Numbered from the stretch's first letter, positions 17,096-26,400 are shown. The stretch: 64,000 nt of DNA from Planctomycetota bacterium (GCA_016792805.1 JAEUHX010000032.1:28608-92607); one strand, 5' to 3'. Notes: a model not told the origin generated them from the sequence alone. Translations and numbers: made by a program.

Positions 17096-18313
17096 TTACT
17101 TGCGGGCGCGCTCGAGCGAGATGCTGCCGCTCCGGCTGCGCAGCGTGACCATCGGCCCGCCGCCGCCGAGCTTGCTCGTGAGCCGCTTTTTCGACGCGCG
17201 GTCCTCGGCCTCGGCTTGGAGCGAGGAGCTCACTCTTCCGAAGCCGGTTTCGGCGTCGATGTCGCACGCGATGCCGTCGGGCAACGCCGCCGTCACCGAG
17301 CCGAATTGTGTATCGACGACCCACGGCGCCTCGACGCGGCTTCCCGGCTTTGCGTGCAGCTGCATAGAGCCTGACTGGCTTCGCGCCGCGACCTCGCGGA
17401 ACACGCCGCTCAAGCTCACGCTACCGAAACTCGTCGTGGCTTCCACCTTTCCGTCGAACTGTTCGATATCAATTTTGCCGCTCGAAGTCACGGCGGTGAC
17501 CCAGCCCGAAGCGCGCTCGGCGTCGATGGCACCGAAGCTGCTGCGCAAGTTGTAGGTTGCGCGGCCGCCGCCAGCGACCGACACGCGTCCGGACGAGGTG
17601 ATGCACGAGACGTCGTCCGCATGCAGCTCTTTGCACTCGATCGACCCGAAGCTTGTCTTCGCGTCGATCCGCTTTGCTGTAATGTCCTGGAGCGCAATGG
17701 AGCCGGAGCTGGTTTCCGCTGTGAGGTCACCGCGGAGGCCGCGAATCGCGAGCGCGCCGAAGCTCGAGCGAATTTCGGAGTTCGCGAGCGCGCCTTTTGT
17801 GGTAATCGAGCCCGAACTCGAAACGAGCTTCGCTCGCACGCCTTCGGGCACCATGGCGCGGAAGGAGGCTCCCGCCTTGCCGCTCCAGCGGCTTCGGTCG
17901 ACCTTGGCAGCGTCCGCGTCGGTAACCACGCGCGCCGCCACCGTGCCGTCGGTTTTTATGATTTCGACCCTTGTGGCGTCCATCAGCCGGCGCGCCTCCT
18001 CCTCGGTCTCGGCCCAGACCGTGACCGTGGTCACGAGCTGCGCGCGGGGGGAGCCGGACGCAGCGACCTCGATGTTTCCGAAGCTCGTCTCGAGGTCGAG
18101 CAGGTCGCCCGATGCGAGGTCGAGGTCGTTCTTGCGCTCCTCGGTGAGCCTCTTCTGCGACGCGTTGATGACGAAGGAGCCCTGGACGTCGCCCCCTTGG
18201 ATCGTCATGCGCACGCAAGCGGGCGCGAGCAGGCCAAGCGCCAGCGCGCTTGCCGCCACCGAAGAAGCCGCAATCCGCCGCCCTCGGGCGGCGCGTGTCG
18301 ACACGTCGTTCAT
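17096..18313 (-). CDS. DUF4097-type beta-repeat lipoprotein
   Basis: 405 residues. The leader ends LLAPAC, a probable lipobox (Cys 33). The rest is thirteen beta-strand repeats of the DUF4097 (adhesin-like, right-handed beta-helix) type. Each has the core S-(F/S)-G-hydrophobic-x-hydrophobic, for example TSFGNIEV, SSSGSITT, SSFGALAI and TSSGSIAL, and the middle residue alternates Phe and Ser along most of the protein. No catalytic residues are evident. It lies between the carrier gene (129-bp gap) and the MBL lipoprotein (62-bp gap) on the same strand and may belong to the same transcript. Confidence 0.82.
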   Translation of the reverse strand: MNDVSTRAARGRRIAASSVAASALALGLLAPACVRMTIQGGDVQGSFVINASQKRLTEERKNDLDLASGDLLDLETSFGNIEVAASGSPRAQLVTTVTVWAETEEEARRLMDATRVEIIKTDGTVAARVVTDADAAKVDRSRWSGKAGASFRAMVPEGVRAKLVSSSGSITTKGALANSEIRSSFGALAIRGLRGDLTAETSSGSIALQDITAKRIDAKTSFGSIECKELHADDVSCITSSGRVSVAGGGRATYNLRSSFGAIDAERASGWVTAVTSSGKIDIEQFDGKVEATTSFGSVSLSGVFREVAARSQSGSMQLHAKPGSRVEAPWVVDTQFGSVTAALPDGIACDIDAETGFGRVSSSLQAEAEDRASKKRLTSKLGGGGPMVTLRSRSGSISLERARK

Positions 18314-18442
18314 TGTGATCGCGCGGGGGAACCCCGCAGTCGATCGGCCCGGGGAGAGAGTACGCGAATCGAGGCGAGACGCCAGAAGGTGGTTTCCGGG
18401 CTGGGCGTTCGCCTGGACAGTTGCCGGGAGGTTTGCGCCGGC

Positions 18443-19732
18443 TCAGCGACGGTCGCCGCCGCTCACCCGCGCTTCATGGCGCCGGCCGAGCCAGAGCGCG
18501 ATGAGACCCCAGAGAAGCGACCAAATCCCAATCAGCGTGGCCGCGACGGGGAGCGCCGAGGCGATGCGCCAGAGCTGGCTGCCGAGCGCGTCGCCGCCGC
18601 GGTAGACGAAGGTGTCGAGGAAGCTCTTGGCCTTGTATTTGGCGTCGCGCGGGAGCGAGGTAAATAGTATCTCCCGCGATGGTTTGGCGAGGGCGAAGTC
18701 GACCGCTTTGCGGACCGATACATATGCGCCCACGAGGAAAAGCGACGGCTCGAGCGCGAAGACGCCGTAGCCGAGCGCCGTGACGGCCGGGAGCAGCGCC
18801 AGCGTGAGCCCGACGCCCCACCAACGCAGCATGCGCCCGGCGAGGAACACATGGAGCGGCAGCGCGAGCGCGTTGGTCGCGAGATCCATCGCCGAGAAGG
18901 CCTCTTTTCGAAGGGCGCCCGTCGCCACTTTGTCGGCTCCCACAATGAGCCGCTCCACCGCCTCGTTCTTCCCCATCTCGACGAAGCTGGAGGTGAGCGT
19001 AAATAAAAGAATCAAGGAAGCGAAAGCCAATAGATCGGGCGAGCGACGCACGAGGTCGAAGCCGTCGAGAGATGCGCGCCAGGACGGGTCGACGGTGCGG
19101 ACCTCCACGCCGTGCCCGAATCTCGCCGCGGCCCGATCCAGCGATCGAACGCACAAAAGAGTCGCCTCGAGTGCGGCCCACGGCAGGAGCAGCGACTCCA
19201 CATATCCGAGCCGCGTCGCCGTGAAAGTTGAAAGTGCCGATCCGGCGATGGCTCCGAGCGTGCCGCCGACGCCCACGAAACCGAAGAGGCGCTTTCCCTG
19301 GTCGCTCGTGAAGACGTCGGCGAAGAATCCCCACAAAATGGAGATCATGAAAATATTGATCGCCGCCGCCCATGGATAGAAGACCGACGAGAGCGCGACG
19401 CGCCACGCCGGAAGCCCATGGAATGCCGCCCCGAGCGCCAGGAGCGAGAGCGCGAAAAAGCGGTATGCGATCGGCATGAACTGCCGGCGCGACGTGCGCG
19501 AGACGAGCGTCGAAAAGAGCGGCGTCAGCACCAGCGTCGCGACGCAGGTGTAAAGCCATAGATTCGGGAGGTTCTTGGAGCCTCCTTCGAGCCCCATTGC
19601 GTCGCGGATGGGGCGAATCAGGTAGTTGCAGAGAAGAATACAGAAGGCCGCAGCGCTCGCCGATGCCAGCGCTGCGCCCTCGCCCGGGCGAACATCGACG
19701 ACGCGCCGCAGGGCGCCGCCGGACAGGCTCAC
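18443..19732 (-). CDS. ATP:ADP-antiporter/MFS-like carrier
   Basis: 429 residues and about 12 membrane segments from the GTG at 19732, whose GTGA overlaps the TGA of the epimerase gene; an in-frame start at 19858 would lie within that gene and adds an unlikely leader. The sequence resembles the nucleotide (ATP:ADP) antiporter family and distant MFS relatives: FCILLCNYLIRPIRDAMGLE in the first helix, FVGVGGTLGAIAGS in the middle and FTSLPRDAKYKAKSFLDTF near the C-terminus. The family is best known from intracellular bacteria and plastids, but relatives occur in free-living ones, where the substrate is unclear. Confidence 0.75.
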   Translation of the reverse strand: MSLSGGALRRVVDVRPGEGAALASASAAAFCILLCNYLIRPIRDAMGLEGGSKNLPNLWLYTCVATLVLTPLFSTLVSRTSRRQFMPIAYRFFALSLLALGAAFHGLPAWRVALSSVFYPWAAAINIFMISILWGFFADVFTSDQGKRLFGFVGVGGTLGAIAGSALSTFTATRLGYVESLLLPWAALEATLLCVRSLDRAAARFGHGVEVRTVDPSWRASLDGFDLVRRSPDLLAFASLILLFTLTSSFVEMGKNEAVERLIVGADKVATGALRKEAFSAMDLATNALALPLHVFLAGRMLRWWGVGLTLALLPAVTALGYGVFALEPSLFLVGAYVSVRKAVDFALAKPSREILFTSLPRDAKYKAKSFLDTFVYRGGDALGSQLWRIASALPVAATLIGIWSLLWGLIALWLGRRHEARVSGGDRR

Positions 19733-20853
19733 TTCTCGGCCTGCTTCGCTTTCCACGCCGCGAGCGCTTTCGCCTCGGCGTCCGCCGAGATCGCGCGCAC
19801 GAGCTTCGCCCGGTCGGCCTCCGGCTTCGTATTCACCCAATCCAGCGTGTCGCGGCAAGTCTCCGCCATCGGCCGGAAGGCGAGTCCCGCGGCAATGGCC
19901 TTTTTACAATTTACGCTTGCGAGCGCCGCCCCGTCCATCGTGCGCGGGAGCCACGCCGGCAGGTCGGCCCATGCCCGCACTTTCTGCTCCTCGAGGAACG
20001 AGGCGGGCACCCAAGTGAGCGTCGCGCTCTTGCCGCAGGTTTCCTTACAGATTTCAAGGAACTGTTTCCACAGAAGCGGCTCGGCAGGTCCAACCGTATT
20101 GTAGATACCCGTGAGCTGCTTGCTGACGCACACTGCAACAAATGCTCCGAGGTCGCGCACGTCGATCACCTGGATCGGATCCTGCCCGTCCCCCGGCGCC
20201 AAGACCTCGCCGCCGCGCGCGAGACGCACCGGCCAATAGGTGAACCTTCCCGAATTGTCGCCCGGGCCGACGATCAGGCCGGGGCGCACGACGCACGCCT
20301 TCCCCGGGAACCGCTTCTCCGAAGCTTCTTCACAGAGCGCCTTGAGCGGGCCGTAATAGCGGCGGTAGTCCTCGGACTTCGGATCCTCGAGTTTGCCCGT
20401 CGGTGCCGACTCGTCGGCGCCAGGCCGCGAATCCTCGGCGAGAACGCTCAAAGAAGAAATAAACAGATACTGGCCGCTGTGCTTCAGCACGTCGGCGAGC
20501 TCATTCACATGTCGCGGAATGAATACGGCATCGTCGATGACAGCATCGAACGATCGCCCTTCGAGCGCCTTCAGATCGCCCGCGAGCCGGTCGCCGCGCA
20601 GCTTCTCCAAATCGGGAAATAAGTGAGGATTGGTCTTTCCCCGGTTGAACAGCGTAACTGTGTGACCTGCCTTGGTCAGCGCCTCCACGATGTGGGGCCC
20701 GATAAAGCCCGTGCCGCCGAGCACGAGGACGCGCTTCCCGGCGGGGCGGGATGCGGCGGGCGCCTGGGAGAAGGCCAGCAGAGAGCGCGAGAGAAACGCC
20801 GCGGAGCCCGCGGCTGCGGCGGCGCGCAGGGCGTCGCGACGAGTGAGATTCAT
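19729..20853 (-). CDS. NAD-dependent epimerase/dehydratase with a Tat leader
   Basis: 374 residues of the extended short-chain dehydrogenase family. The N-terminus has a twin-arginine pattern (LTRRDALRAAA) and a hydrophobic stretch ending SQAPAASR, so the folded enzyme may be exported with its cofactor. The dinucleotide-binding loop is VLGGTGFIG near residue 46. The active-site region SSLSVLAEDS plus YYGPLK shows Tyr and Lys in the expected order (YXXXK). The substrate is likely a nucleotide-sugar or related diol. The ATG overlaps the upstream TGA of the radical SAM gene (ATGA), and its own stop overlaps the carrier GTG, so the three are translationally coupled. Confidence 0.82.
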   Translation of the reverse strand: MNLTRRDALRAAAAAGSAAFLSRSLLAFSQAPAASRPAGKRVLVLGGTGFIGPHIVEALTKAGHTVTLFNRGKTNPHLFPDLEKLRGDRLAGDLKALEGRSFDAVIDDAVFIPRHVNELADVLKHSGQYLFISSLSVLAEDSRPGADESAPTGKLEDPKSEDYRRYYGPLKALCEEASEKRFPGKACVVRPGLIVGPGDNSGRFTYWPVRLARGGEVLAPGDGQDPIQVIDVRDLGAFVAVCVSKQLTGIYNTVGPAEPLLWKQFLEICKETCGKSATLTWVPASFLEEQKVRAWADLPAWLPRTMDGAALASVNCKKAIAAGLAFRPMAETCRDTLDWVNTKPEADRAKLVRAISADAEAKALAAWKAKQAEK

Positions 20854-21785
20854 GGGCGGGGAGTACCGAGTTCAGGCGGAAGCGTTGGGGAGAGATTGCG
20901 GCGCGCGGGGCCCACTGCGAGCCGGCGAAATCCGGCTTCGGACCAAGCGGCACGCTCCCCGATGCGTGCGCGCAGCGCTTCCAGGAATCGCATGGCGGGG
21001 GCGTCGTCGCGCCAGCGGATGCCGGCGGCCTCGAGGTGCGTCGGCGCCGTGGAGCGCGCCGAGCGAGCGCCGCGCCCGGTGCCGTCGCCCGCGGTGAGCG
21101 TGTCGACCGTCACGAGGTCGGCGTAGTCCGCGAGCCACGCTACAAATTCGCCCGGATCGCGCAGGGCGAGCATGGGGCTGACCGCCACATGAACCGGGAT
21201 GCCGAGACGCGAGAGATCCTCTACGGCGCGCCGTCGCGCCGCGATCGACGGCCCGCCGCCTGGCAGGCAGCGATAGTGGACGTCGTCGTCGGTCTCAAGC
21301 GTCATGCTGATAGTCAAGCATCCGCGCAGCGAAGCACACTCTTCGCGCAGCTCGACGACCCGCGGCATGCGCGTTTGCAGCACCCATGACGCAACCGGGA
21401 GCTCGGCGAGCACGCGAAGGCAGCGGCGATAGAGCTCGAAGCAAGGACCCGCGAGCGGCTCGGTCGACGAAGCCGAGAAGACGCGCAGCTTCGACAAGTG
21501 GGCTTTGTGGGCGAGCGGCCGCCGCGCGGCGCGAAGCAAGTCGCCGCGCAACGCCTCCGGAGCGTTTTTCTTGACAAGAAGATACTCGCCCCAGGCTCCG
21601 TGGGCGGCGCCGCGCAGGCGGTGGGCCTGCAGGAATGCGGCATAACAAAAAGATCCGCAAGCGCTCGAGCCGAGTGCACAGCCGATGGCCGGCGAGAACG
21701 TATGTGTGAACCCGGCTGCGCCGTCGCCGAGGAAACCTCCCGTGGACGTAAGGGCCGATTTGGCTTCGATCTCGACGATGCGCAC
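20850..21785 (-). CDS. Radical SAM protein with atypical Cys spacing
   Basis: 311 residues, related to the spore-photoproduct-lyase-like radical SAM proteins of unknown function. The presumed iron-sulfur motif is CALGSSACGSFCYA (Cys 36, 43, 47), spacing CX6CX3C instead of the canonical CX3CX2C; the aromatic residue after the third Cys is kept. Further conserved-looking blocks are FSASSTEPL, WVLQTRMP and TISMTLETDDD, typical of the barrel's strands. It is the first gene of a coupled operon with the Tat-signal epimerase and the carrier and is divergent from the beta-helix gene (120-bp spacer). Confidence 0.75.
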   Translation of the reverse strand: MRIVEIEAKSALTSTGGFLGDGAAGFTHTFSPAIGCALGSSACGSFCYAAFLQAHRLRGAAHGAWGEYLLVKKNAPEALRGDLLRAARRPLAHKAHLSKLRVFSASSTEPLAGPCFELYRRCLRVLAELPVASWVLQTRMPRVVELREECASLRGCLTISMTLETDDDVHYRCLPGGGPSIAARRRAVEDLSRLGIPVHVAVSPMLALRDPGEFVAWLADYADLVTVDTLTAGDGTGRGARSARSTAPTHLEAAGIRWRDDAPAMRFLEALRARIGERAAWSEAGFRRLAVGPARRNLSPTLPPELGTPRP

Positions 21786-21905
21786 GCGTGGATCCTATGC
21801 GCCGCGCGGATTTCCGCGCGCTATCGCCGCGCGACCCATGGGAGTAGCCTTCGGGCGCTGGCCCCAACGACATGAGCAGATGAACGGGGTCGCGCCGAGG
21901 CCACC

Positions 21906-23456
21906 ATGATTCGCCCAACGATCCTTTTCCTTGCGCTCTTCGCCGCCCCCGCTTGGACGCAAGGCGCCTTTTGGGTCGATCCCGTCTCGGGCAGCGACGC
22001 CAACGCAGGCACGTCTCCCGGAGCTCCGTTCAAGACGATCTCGTTTGCCATGTCGATGGCGCCTTCCGCCGTGCCCTCTCAGCCGGTCACCATCCATCTC
22101 ACCCCCGGGCTGTACTCTTCTGCCACGGGCGAGCAGTTCCCCGTGCAGTTTCGGCCGAGAGTGAAACTCATCGGGGACGGCGGCGCCGCCGTGACGCGGA
22201 TCGACGGCGGGGGAGCTTCCGCGATCCTCGCCCTCCTCTCGGATACAAATACGCAACCGGAGCCGCTCGACAGCAATACGCAAGTACGGGGCGTAACACT
22301 ACAGAATGCCGTGGTCGGAATTGATCTCGCTACAGATGTGAAAGATGTCGTTCCGGTCATTGAGGACGTGGTCGTCAGCGGTATCTCGTCCGTGGGCATT
22401 CGCCTGCGAAAAGCGGCGGGATCCGGCGGACTTGGCCCGTCGATTCGGCGCACGGCGATTCATGCGGCACCCACCGGAATCGGGATCGAGTCGATGGGCT
22501 CCACGTCGTGCTCTATCTCGGAGTGCATTCTGGAAGGGGGTGCGGCCCGAGGGATCGATGTGCGGTCGACGGGAGTTGGGTCCGTCGCCCTCTCCGTGGT
22601 TCGCTCCAGCCTTCGGGGATTTGCACAAGAAGGGATTCGTGCAGAGTTGCTCTCGAGCGGAAGTGTTACGGAGACGCTCGAATCGAGCCTCGTGGCGCAG
22701 AATGGCGGCGACGGAATCTCTATGATTTCCATGGGAACCGGCGGAGGCGCGGCCCTGCTCTCGGCGTGCACCGTTGCGCAGAATGCCGGAGTTGGGTTGC
22801 GGACGGTCCATACGGGACTGGTGACCTCCTTCGCCGCGGCGTCGATCTTCGCAGGGAACGGTTCAGGAGACCTTTCTTCTCCCGGTGCCATCGTCTCGGA
22901 TTGTTGTATTCAGGACGGCACGCTCGCGGGATCGAGCGGGAACTTCGCCGCCGATCCGCAATTCCGAAACGCCCCCGGGGGCGACTTCCGCCTGCGATAC
23001 CGAAGCCCCTGCGTGGACCGGCTCGCGCAGAGCTTCGAAGTGGATTTGTTGGGCATCCAGCGTCGCGTCGACGGCAACCTCGACACGGGCCGAAGCATGG
23101 ATCTCGGTGCCTACGAATTCGAGCCGATGGAGGCGAGCGGTACGTTTGCAATTGCGACGCCCGTGACGTTCTCCTGCTGGGGGCCCAATGCGGCCACGTC
23201 TGTGATTGCAGCTGACGGCGAGGTTCTCACGAATCCGCTCGCGACACCGTTCGGCGACCTTTCCATTGCGTTCACAAATGCCCACGTGATTGCAACCGGC
23301 TCGGCGACCGCATCGGCTCCGACGGCGCACGTCGTCGTTGTGCCCAACAATCCAGCGCTGAGCGGCCTCACGTTCAGCTTTCAGGCGCTCACCGTTTCTC
23401 CGCTCGCCGCTGCTGGCGCCGCATTCACCAACGCCTTCACGCGAACAGTTCCTTAG
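21906..23456 (+). CDS. Secreted right-handed beta-helix protein
   Basis: 516 residues. The leader MIRPTILFLALFAAPAWTQG is a clear signal peptide. FWVDPVSGSDANAGTS followed by PFKTISFA is the DUF1565-type start of pectate-lyase-like right-handed beta-helices; many short strands follow. Near 390 LGAYEFEP is the end of a choice-of-anchor Q type unit. The C-terminal 110 residues (ending LAAAGAAFTNAFTRTVP) look like the small beta domain that also ends the esterase at 26401. No catalytic residues are seen, so it may be a surface or matrix protein. Confidence 0.8.
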   Translation: MIRPTILFLALFAAPAWTQGAFWVDPVSGSDANAGTSPGAPFKTISFAMSMAPSAVPSQPVTIHLTPGLYSSATGEQFPVQFRPRVKLIGDGGAAVTRIDGGGASAILALLSDTNTQPEPLDSNTQVRGVTLQNAVVGIDLATDVKDVVPVIEDVVVSGISSVGIRLRKAAGSGGLGPSIRRTAIHAAPTGIGIESMGSTSCSISECILEGGAARGIDVRSTGVGSVALSVVRSSLRGFAQEGIRAELLSSGSVTETLESSLVAQNGGDGISMISMGTGGGAALLSACTVAQNAGVGLRTVHTGLVTSFAAASIFAGNGSGDLSSPGAIVSDCCIQDGTLAGSSGNFAADPQFRNAPGGDFRLRYRSPCVDRLAQSFEVDLLGIQRRVDGNLDTGRSMDLGAYEFEPMEASGTFAIATPVTFSCWGPNAATSVIAADGEVLTNPLATPFGDLSIAFTNAHVIATGSATASAPTAHVVVVPNNPALSGLTFSFQALTVSPLAAAGAAFTNAFTRTVP

Positions 23457-23507
23457 AAGCGCGCGGGCGGCGCGGAGAAGTCATCCATCCAGCTCGTGGG
23501 AAGCCCT

Positions 23508-25841
23508 CTACCGAAGAGTGATTTCTGTGATCTCCTCGGCGTCTGCAGCTCCGCGCCCCTCCATCGACTGATCGCCCACCGAGCGGTGAATCTCGAACGC
23601 GCCCGCAGGCACCGAGATCCGATCGGGGTCTGTTTGAAAAATCGCTTCATCCACAATTCGAAAGCCGCCCGCGCGGCCGCGCCAGCTCCATCGCGCGCTG
23701 CCCGCGTGCGCGCCCGGTGCCAGACGCGGAGCAAGGCGCGCACGCGCCAGCGGCGGTTCCAAGTTCACATGATGGCGGCCCCCGGGCTCGACGGCGACAA
23801 CGGACGAACGGCGCACCGCCCCGGCACCGGCGGGGATCTCGAAGCGATAGGTGCCCGCCGGGATACCTTGAACTATGAAGTCCTGCGGCAGCCCCGGATC
23901 GGCGCCCGGCACCAGGAGTTCGAGACCGCGGCGCGTATCGAGGTTCCAGAGTTGAACTTTTGAAGGACGGTTCTCCGCGGTCTCCAGCGGTGGCAACAAA
24001 AGGGTAAGAGCAGCCGACGGCGGCTCGCTCTCAATCTCCACAGTACTTCGGCCTCCGGATCCGAGGCGAATGGCACGCCCGTCGAAGGCGCCCTGCCCCG
24101 GTGGAACGGCGAGGAGCGGCCAGGCCGAACGAAGGGCATCATGAATCAGCACGGTGCCGGCGGAGTCCGACTCCGATCGGGAGAGAAGCCCCTGGAGCGA
24201 ACCGTCGATCGTCCAACGGCTGAGCGGCCCCGCATTCGACCGCAGATCGAGCACGCTCCTTCGCGACGACGGAAGCCTGCGCTCCAGCTCGTGGATCCCG
24301 GCACCGAGCTCGAGGCGTTCGTAATGCAACGGATGGCTTCCGCCGCCAAGCCATAGATCCACGGTGCCGCTCGGGAATCCCGGTGAATAAAATTGACCTT
24401 CCCCATTGCTGAGGCCGTCCATGCGCCAGCCGCCGAAGGGTCCGCAAAGCGATACGGCGGCACCGGCCGCCGGACCGCCATCGGCAGATCGTATCGTTAA
24501 TACACAAAAGGCATGCGGGGGCTCCTCTGCGGGGTTTGGAGTCTGCGGCGCCTCCGCGCGCCGATGCGCGCTCGGGATCTCCGCATTGTCGAGGATCTCT
24601 ATCTCGGGGCCGTCGAGTGCGCCGCGCGCGCGAAAGCAACTATTCCCGTATGGATCCAACAGAAGAGGCGGAGGACCACCGATCTGGCTGAAGAAGTGCC
24701 CAACGATCGGAACGTCGCCGAGCGTCATTTGCATGGAGGTCTCGATGTCCGCTGCGGGCGGGCGAATACCGAAGGAGCGCCCGCGCGCGCCATAGAGCGG
24801 CATCACAATTCTTGACTTCCCCGCCTCAAGAGAGACCCGATGGAGATCCGAGTCTCCGATGTCGTTGCGCCGCGCCGTCAGCACGAGTTCCGTTTGGGGC
24901 TCGAATCCGCGGAGCTCGATGAGAAGCCGGCCGTGCCAGGGCGTGGATCCCAGGCGGTGGAGCACAATTCCCGTGGGCGCTCCGAAGATCTCCACACCGG
25001 CGACTGCGCGCCCGAGCCGATCGGTGGGGATCAGCTCGAGGGTGAATCGGTAGGGGGCCTCCCCTGTCGAAGTGATGATCCCAGCCTCGGCGCGGGATTC
25101 TGCACCGGCCCGTCGCGAGGTCACTTCTGTATGGGCGGGAGCCGCGGCCGCAGTCGGCGGCTGAGCGCTGAGCGCGGCAGGAGCCGCGGGCTCACCCGAT
25201 TCCGGCGGCGCCGCTTTGCCGTCTGCCTGCCACAGGAACGCAATTAGGACGGCCGCCGCAGCCGCGAGACCCGCCGCCGTCGCAGCTCCCCACGGCGCCC
25301 TCCTCGTCGGCTTGCGCGCCAACATGATCAAGGAAGCCACATATCCTCGCGAGCTGTCGAGACGCCTCTCGAGCTTCGCGCGCAATTGTGCATGGGCGCG
25401 GGTCAAGCGGCTCGAGACGGTCGCCACGGGAAGACCCGCCTGAGCGGCAATCTCGGTCGGCGTGCGCCCCTCAAAGTATCGTTGCAGCACCGTGCTTCGG
25501 TAAGGTTCTTCCAGCGTCAGCACGGCATCGGTCACCTCGCGCAGCGCGAGCGCCGCATCGGGGCTAGGGTCGCCGCCATGCGAGCCAGCGAGATAGTGAG
25601 CTTCGCGCTGCGCGCGACGCACACGCTCGCGACGGAAGCTCTGCGCGATCCCGCGCGCCACATGGCGCATCCACGCTCGCAGCGGACGCTCCGTGTCGGG
25701 CTGAGCGCGATGTGTACGAATCCAAGTTTCCTGGAGGACGTCCTCGGCGGCGTCGGCGTCGCCCAGCAGATCGAGCGCGATCGCGCGGATCGCGGAGGCG
25801 TGGGCGAGCAGGGCGTCTTCGGTCACGGTCGGCTTGGTCAT
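23508..25841 (-). CDS. ECF sigma factor fused to a TM anchor and outer beta-sandwich domains
   Basis: 777 residues. Residues 1-160 are an ECF sigma-70: region 2 shows DAAEDVLQETWIRTHR (about 30-45), and region 4 shows LEEPYRSTVLQRYFEGRTP then EIAAQAGLPVATVSSRLTRA (about 110-149), the -35-binding helix-turn-helix. A hydrophobic segment at about 183-204 (AATAAGLAAAAAVLIAFLW) should cross the membrane, followed by a Pro/Ala linker and roughly 550 residues of carboxypeptidase-regulatory-like beta-sandwich repeats outside. The sigma domain would thus be held at the membrane and could sense an outside signal through its own tail, without a separate anti-sigma factor. Long C-terminal extensions occur on planctomycete ECF factors; this version is unusually long. 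No anti-sigma gene is adjacent. Confidence 0.85.
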   Translation of the reverse strand: MTKPTVTEDALLAHASAIRAIALDLLGDADAAEDVLQETWIRTHRAQPDTERPLRAWMRHVARGIAQSFRRERVRRAQREAHYLAGSHGGDPSPDAALALREVTDAVLTLEEPYRSTVLQRYFEGRTPTEIAAQAGLPVATVSSRLTRAHAQLRAKLERRLDSSRGYVASLIMLARKPTRRAPWGAATAAGLAAAAAVLIAFLWQADGKAAPPESGEPAAPAALSAQPPTAAAAPAHTEVTSRRAGAESRAEAGIITSTGEAPYRFTLELIPTDRLGRAVAGVEIFGAPTGIVLHRLGSTPWHGRLLIELRGFEPQTELVLTARRNDIGDSDLHRVSLEAGKSRIVMPLYGARGRSFGIRPPAADIETSMQMTLGDVPIVGHFFSQIGGPPPLLLDPYGNSCFRARGALDGPEIEILDNAEIPSAHRRAEAPQTPNPAEEPPHAFCVLTIRSADGGPAAGAAVSLCGPFGGWRMDGLSNGEGQFYSPGFPSGTVDLWLGGGSHPLHYERLELGAGIHELERRLPSSRRSVLDLRSNAGPLSRWTIDGSLQGLLSRSESDSAGTVLIHDALRSAWPLLAVPPGQGAFDGRAIRLGSGGRSTVEIESEPPSAALTLLLPPLETAENRPSKVQLWNLDTRRGLELLVPGADPGLPQDFIVQGIPAGTYRFEIPAGAGAVRRSSVVAVEPGGRHHVNLEPPLARARLAPRLAPGAHAGSARWSWRGRAGGFRIVDEAIFQTDPDRISVPAGAFEIHRSVGDQSMEGRGAADAEEITEITLR

Positions 25842-25957
25842 GATCGCCGCGTACCTGCCGCGCGCCAGGCGCCGCTATGCAGGAAAATCGCGGCGGCCTA
25901 CCGCCCGCGCACTTTCACGGGCGCCATTCCGGGCACCCCCGCGGATACTGGCGCTCC

Positions 25958-26395
25958 ATGCTCTGCGCCCGCCTTGCTGCGTTCGGCCTCCTACTGGCCG
26001 TCGGCTGCCGATCTGCGGCCACCCTGGAATCAGACGTCCGCCGAACTCTCGACTCCCAAGTCGCCGCGTGGAACCGCGGCGACATCGACGGATTTATGGA
26101 AAGTTACTGGAAGAGTGACGGGCTCTCCTTCCTGTCCGGCGCAACGCTCACGCGCGGGCACGCCACGACCCTCGCACGCTACAAAAAACGCTACCAGCCA
26201 GGCGCCATGGGAACGCTCGAGTTTACAGAAATTGAGGTGCACGCGCTCCCAGGCGGAGAAGCGGCATATGTGCTCGGCCGCTACACGCTGTCGGGGACGG
26301 CCACCCAGCGCGGCGCGTTCACGCTCGTCCTACGGGAGATCGACGGGCGGTGGGTCGTCGTCCACGACCACACGGGGGCCGAAGATCCCCGATAG
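25958..26395 (+). CDS. SnoaL/DUF4440-like lipoprotein
   Basis: 145 residues from ATG 25958; an in-frame start at 25877 would put the leader far from the N-terminus. MLCARLAAFGLLLAVGC is a lipoprotein signal (Cys 17). The mature part fits the cystatin/NTF2-like DUF4440 fold: a start helix VRRTLDSQVAAWNRGDIDGF, then the strand with GFMESYW, and a C-terminal WVVVHDHTG. This fold often forms dimeric binding pockets; the ligand is unknown. It is divergent from the sigma-factor fusion (116-bp spacer) and stops 5 bp before the convergent esterase stop. Confidence 0.78.
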   Translation: MLCARLAAFGLLLAVGCRSAATLESDVRRTLDSQVAAWNRGDIDGFMESYWKSDGLSFLSGATLTRGHATTLARYKKRYQPGAMGTLEFTEIEVHALPGGEAAYVLGRYTLSGTATQRGAFTLVLREIDGRWVVVHDHTGAEDPR

Positions 26396-26400
26396 TCCGG

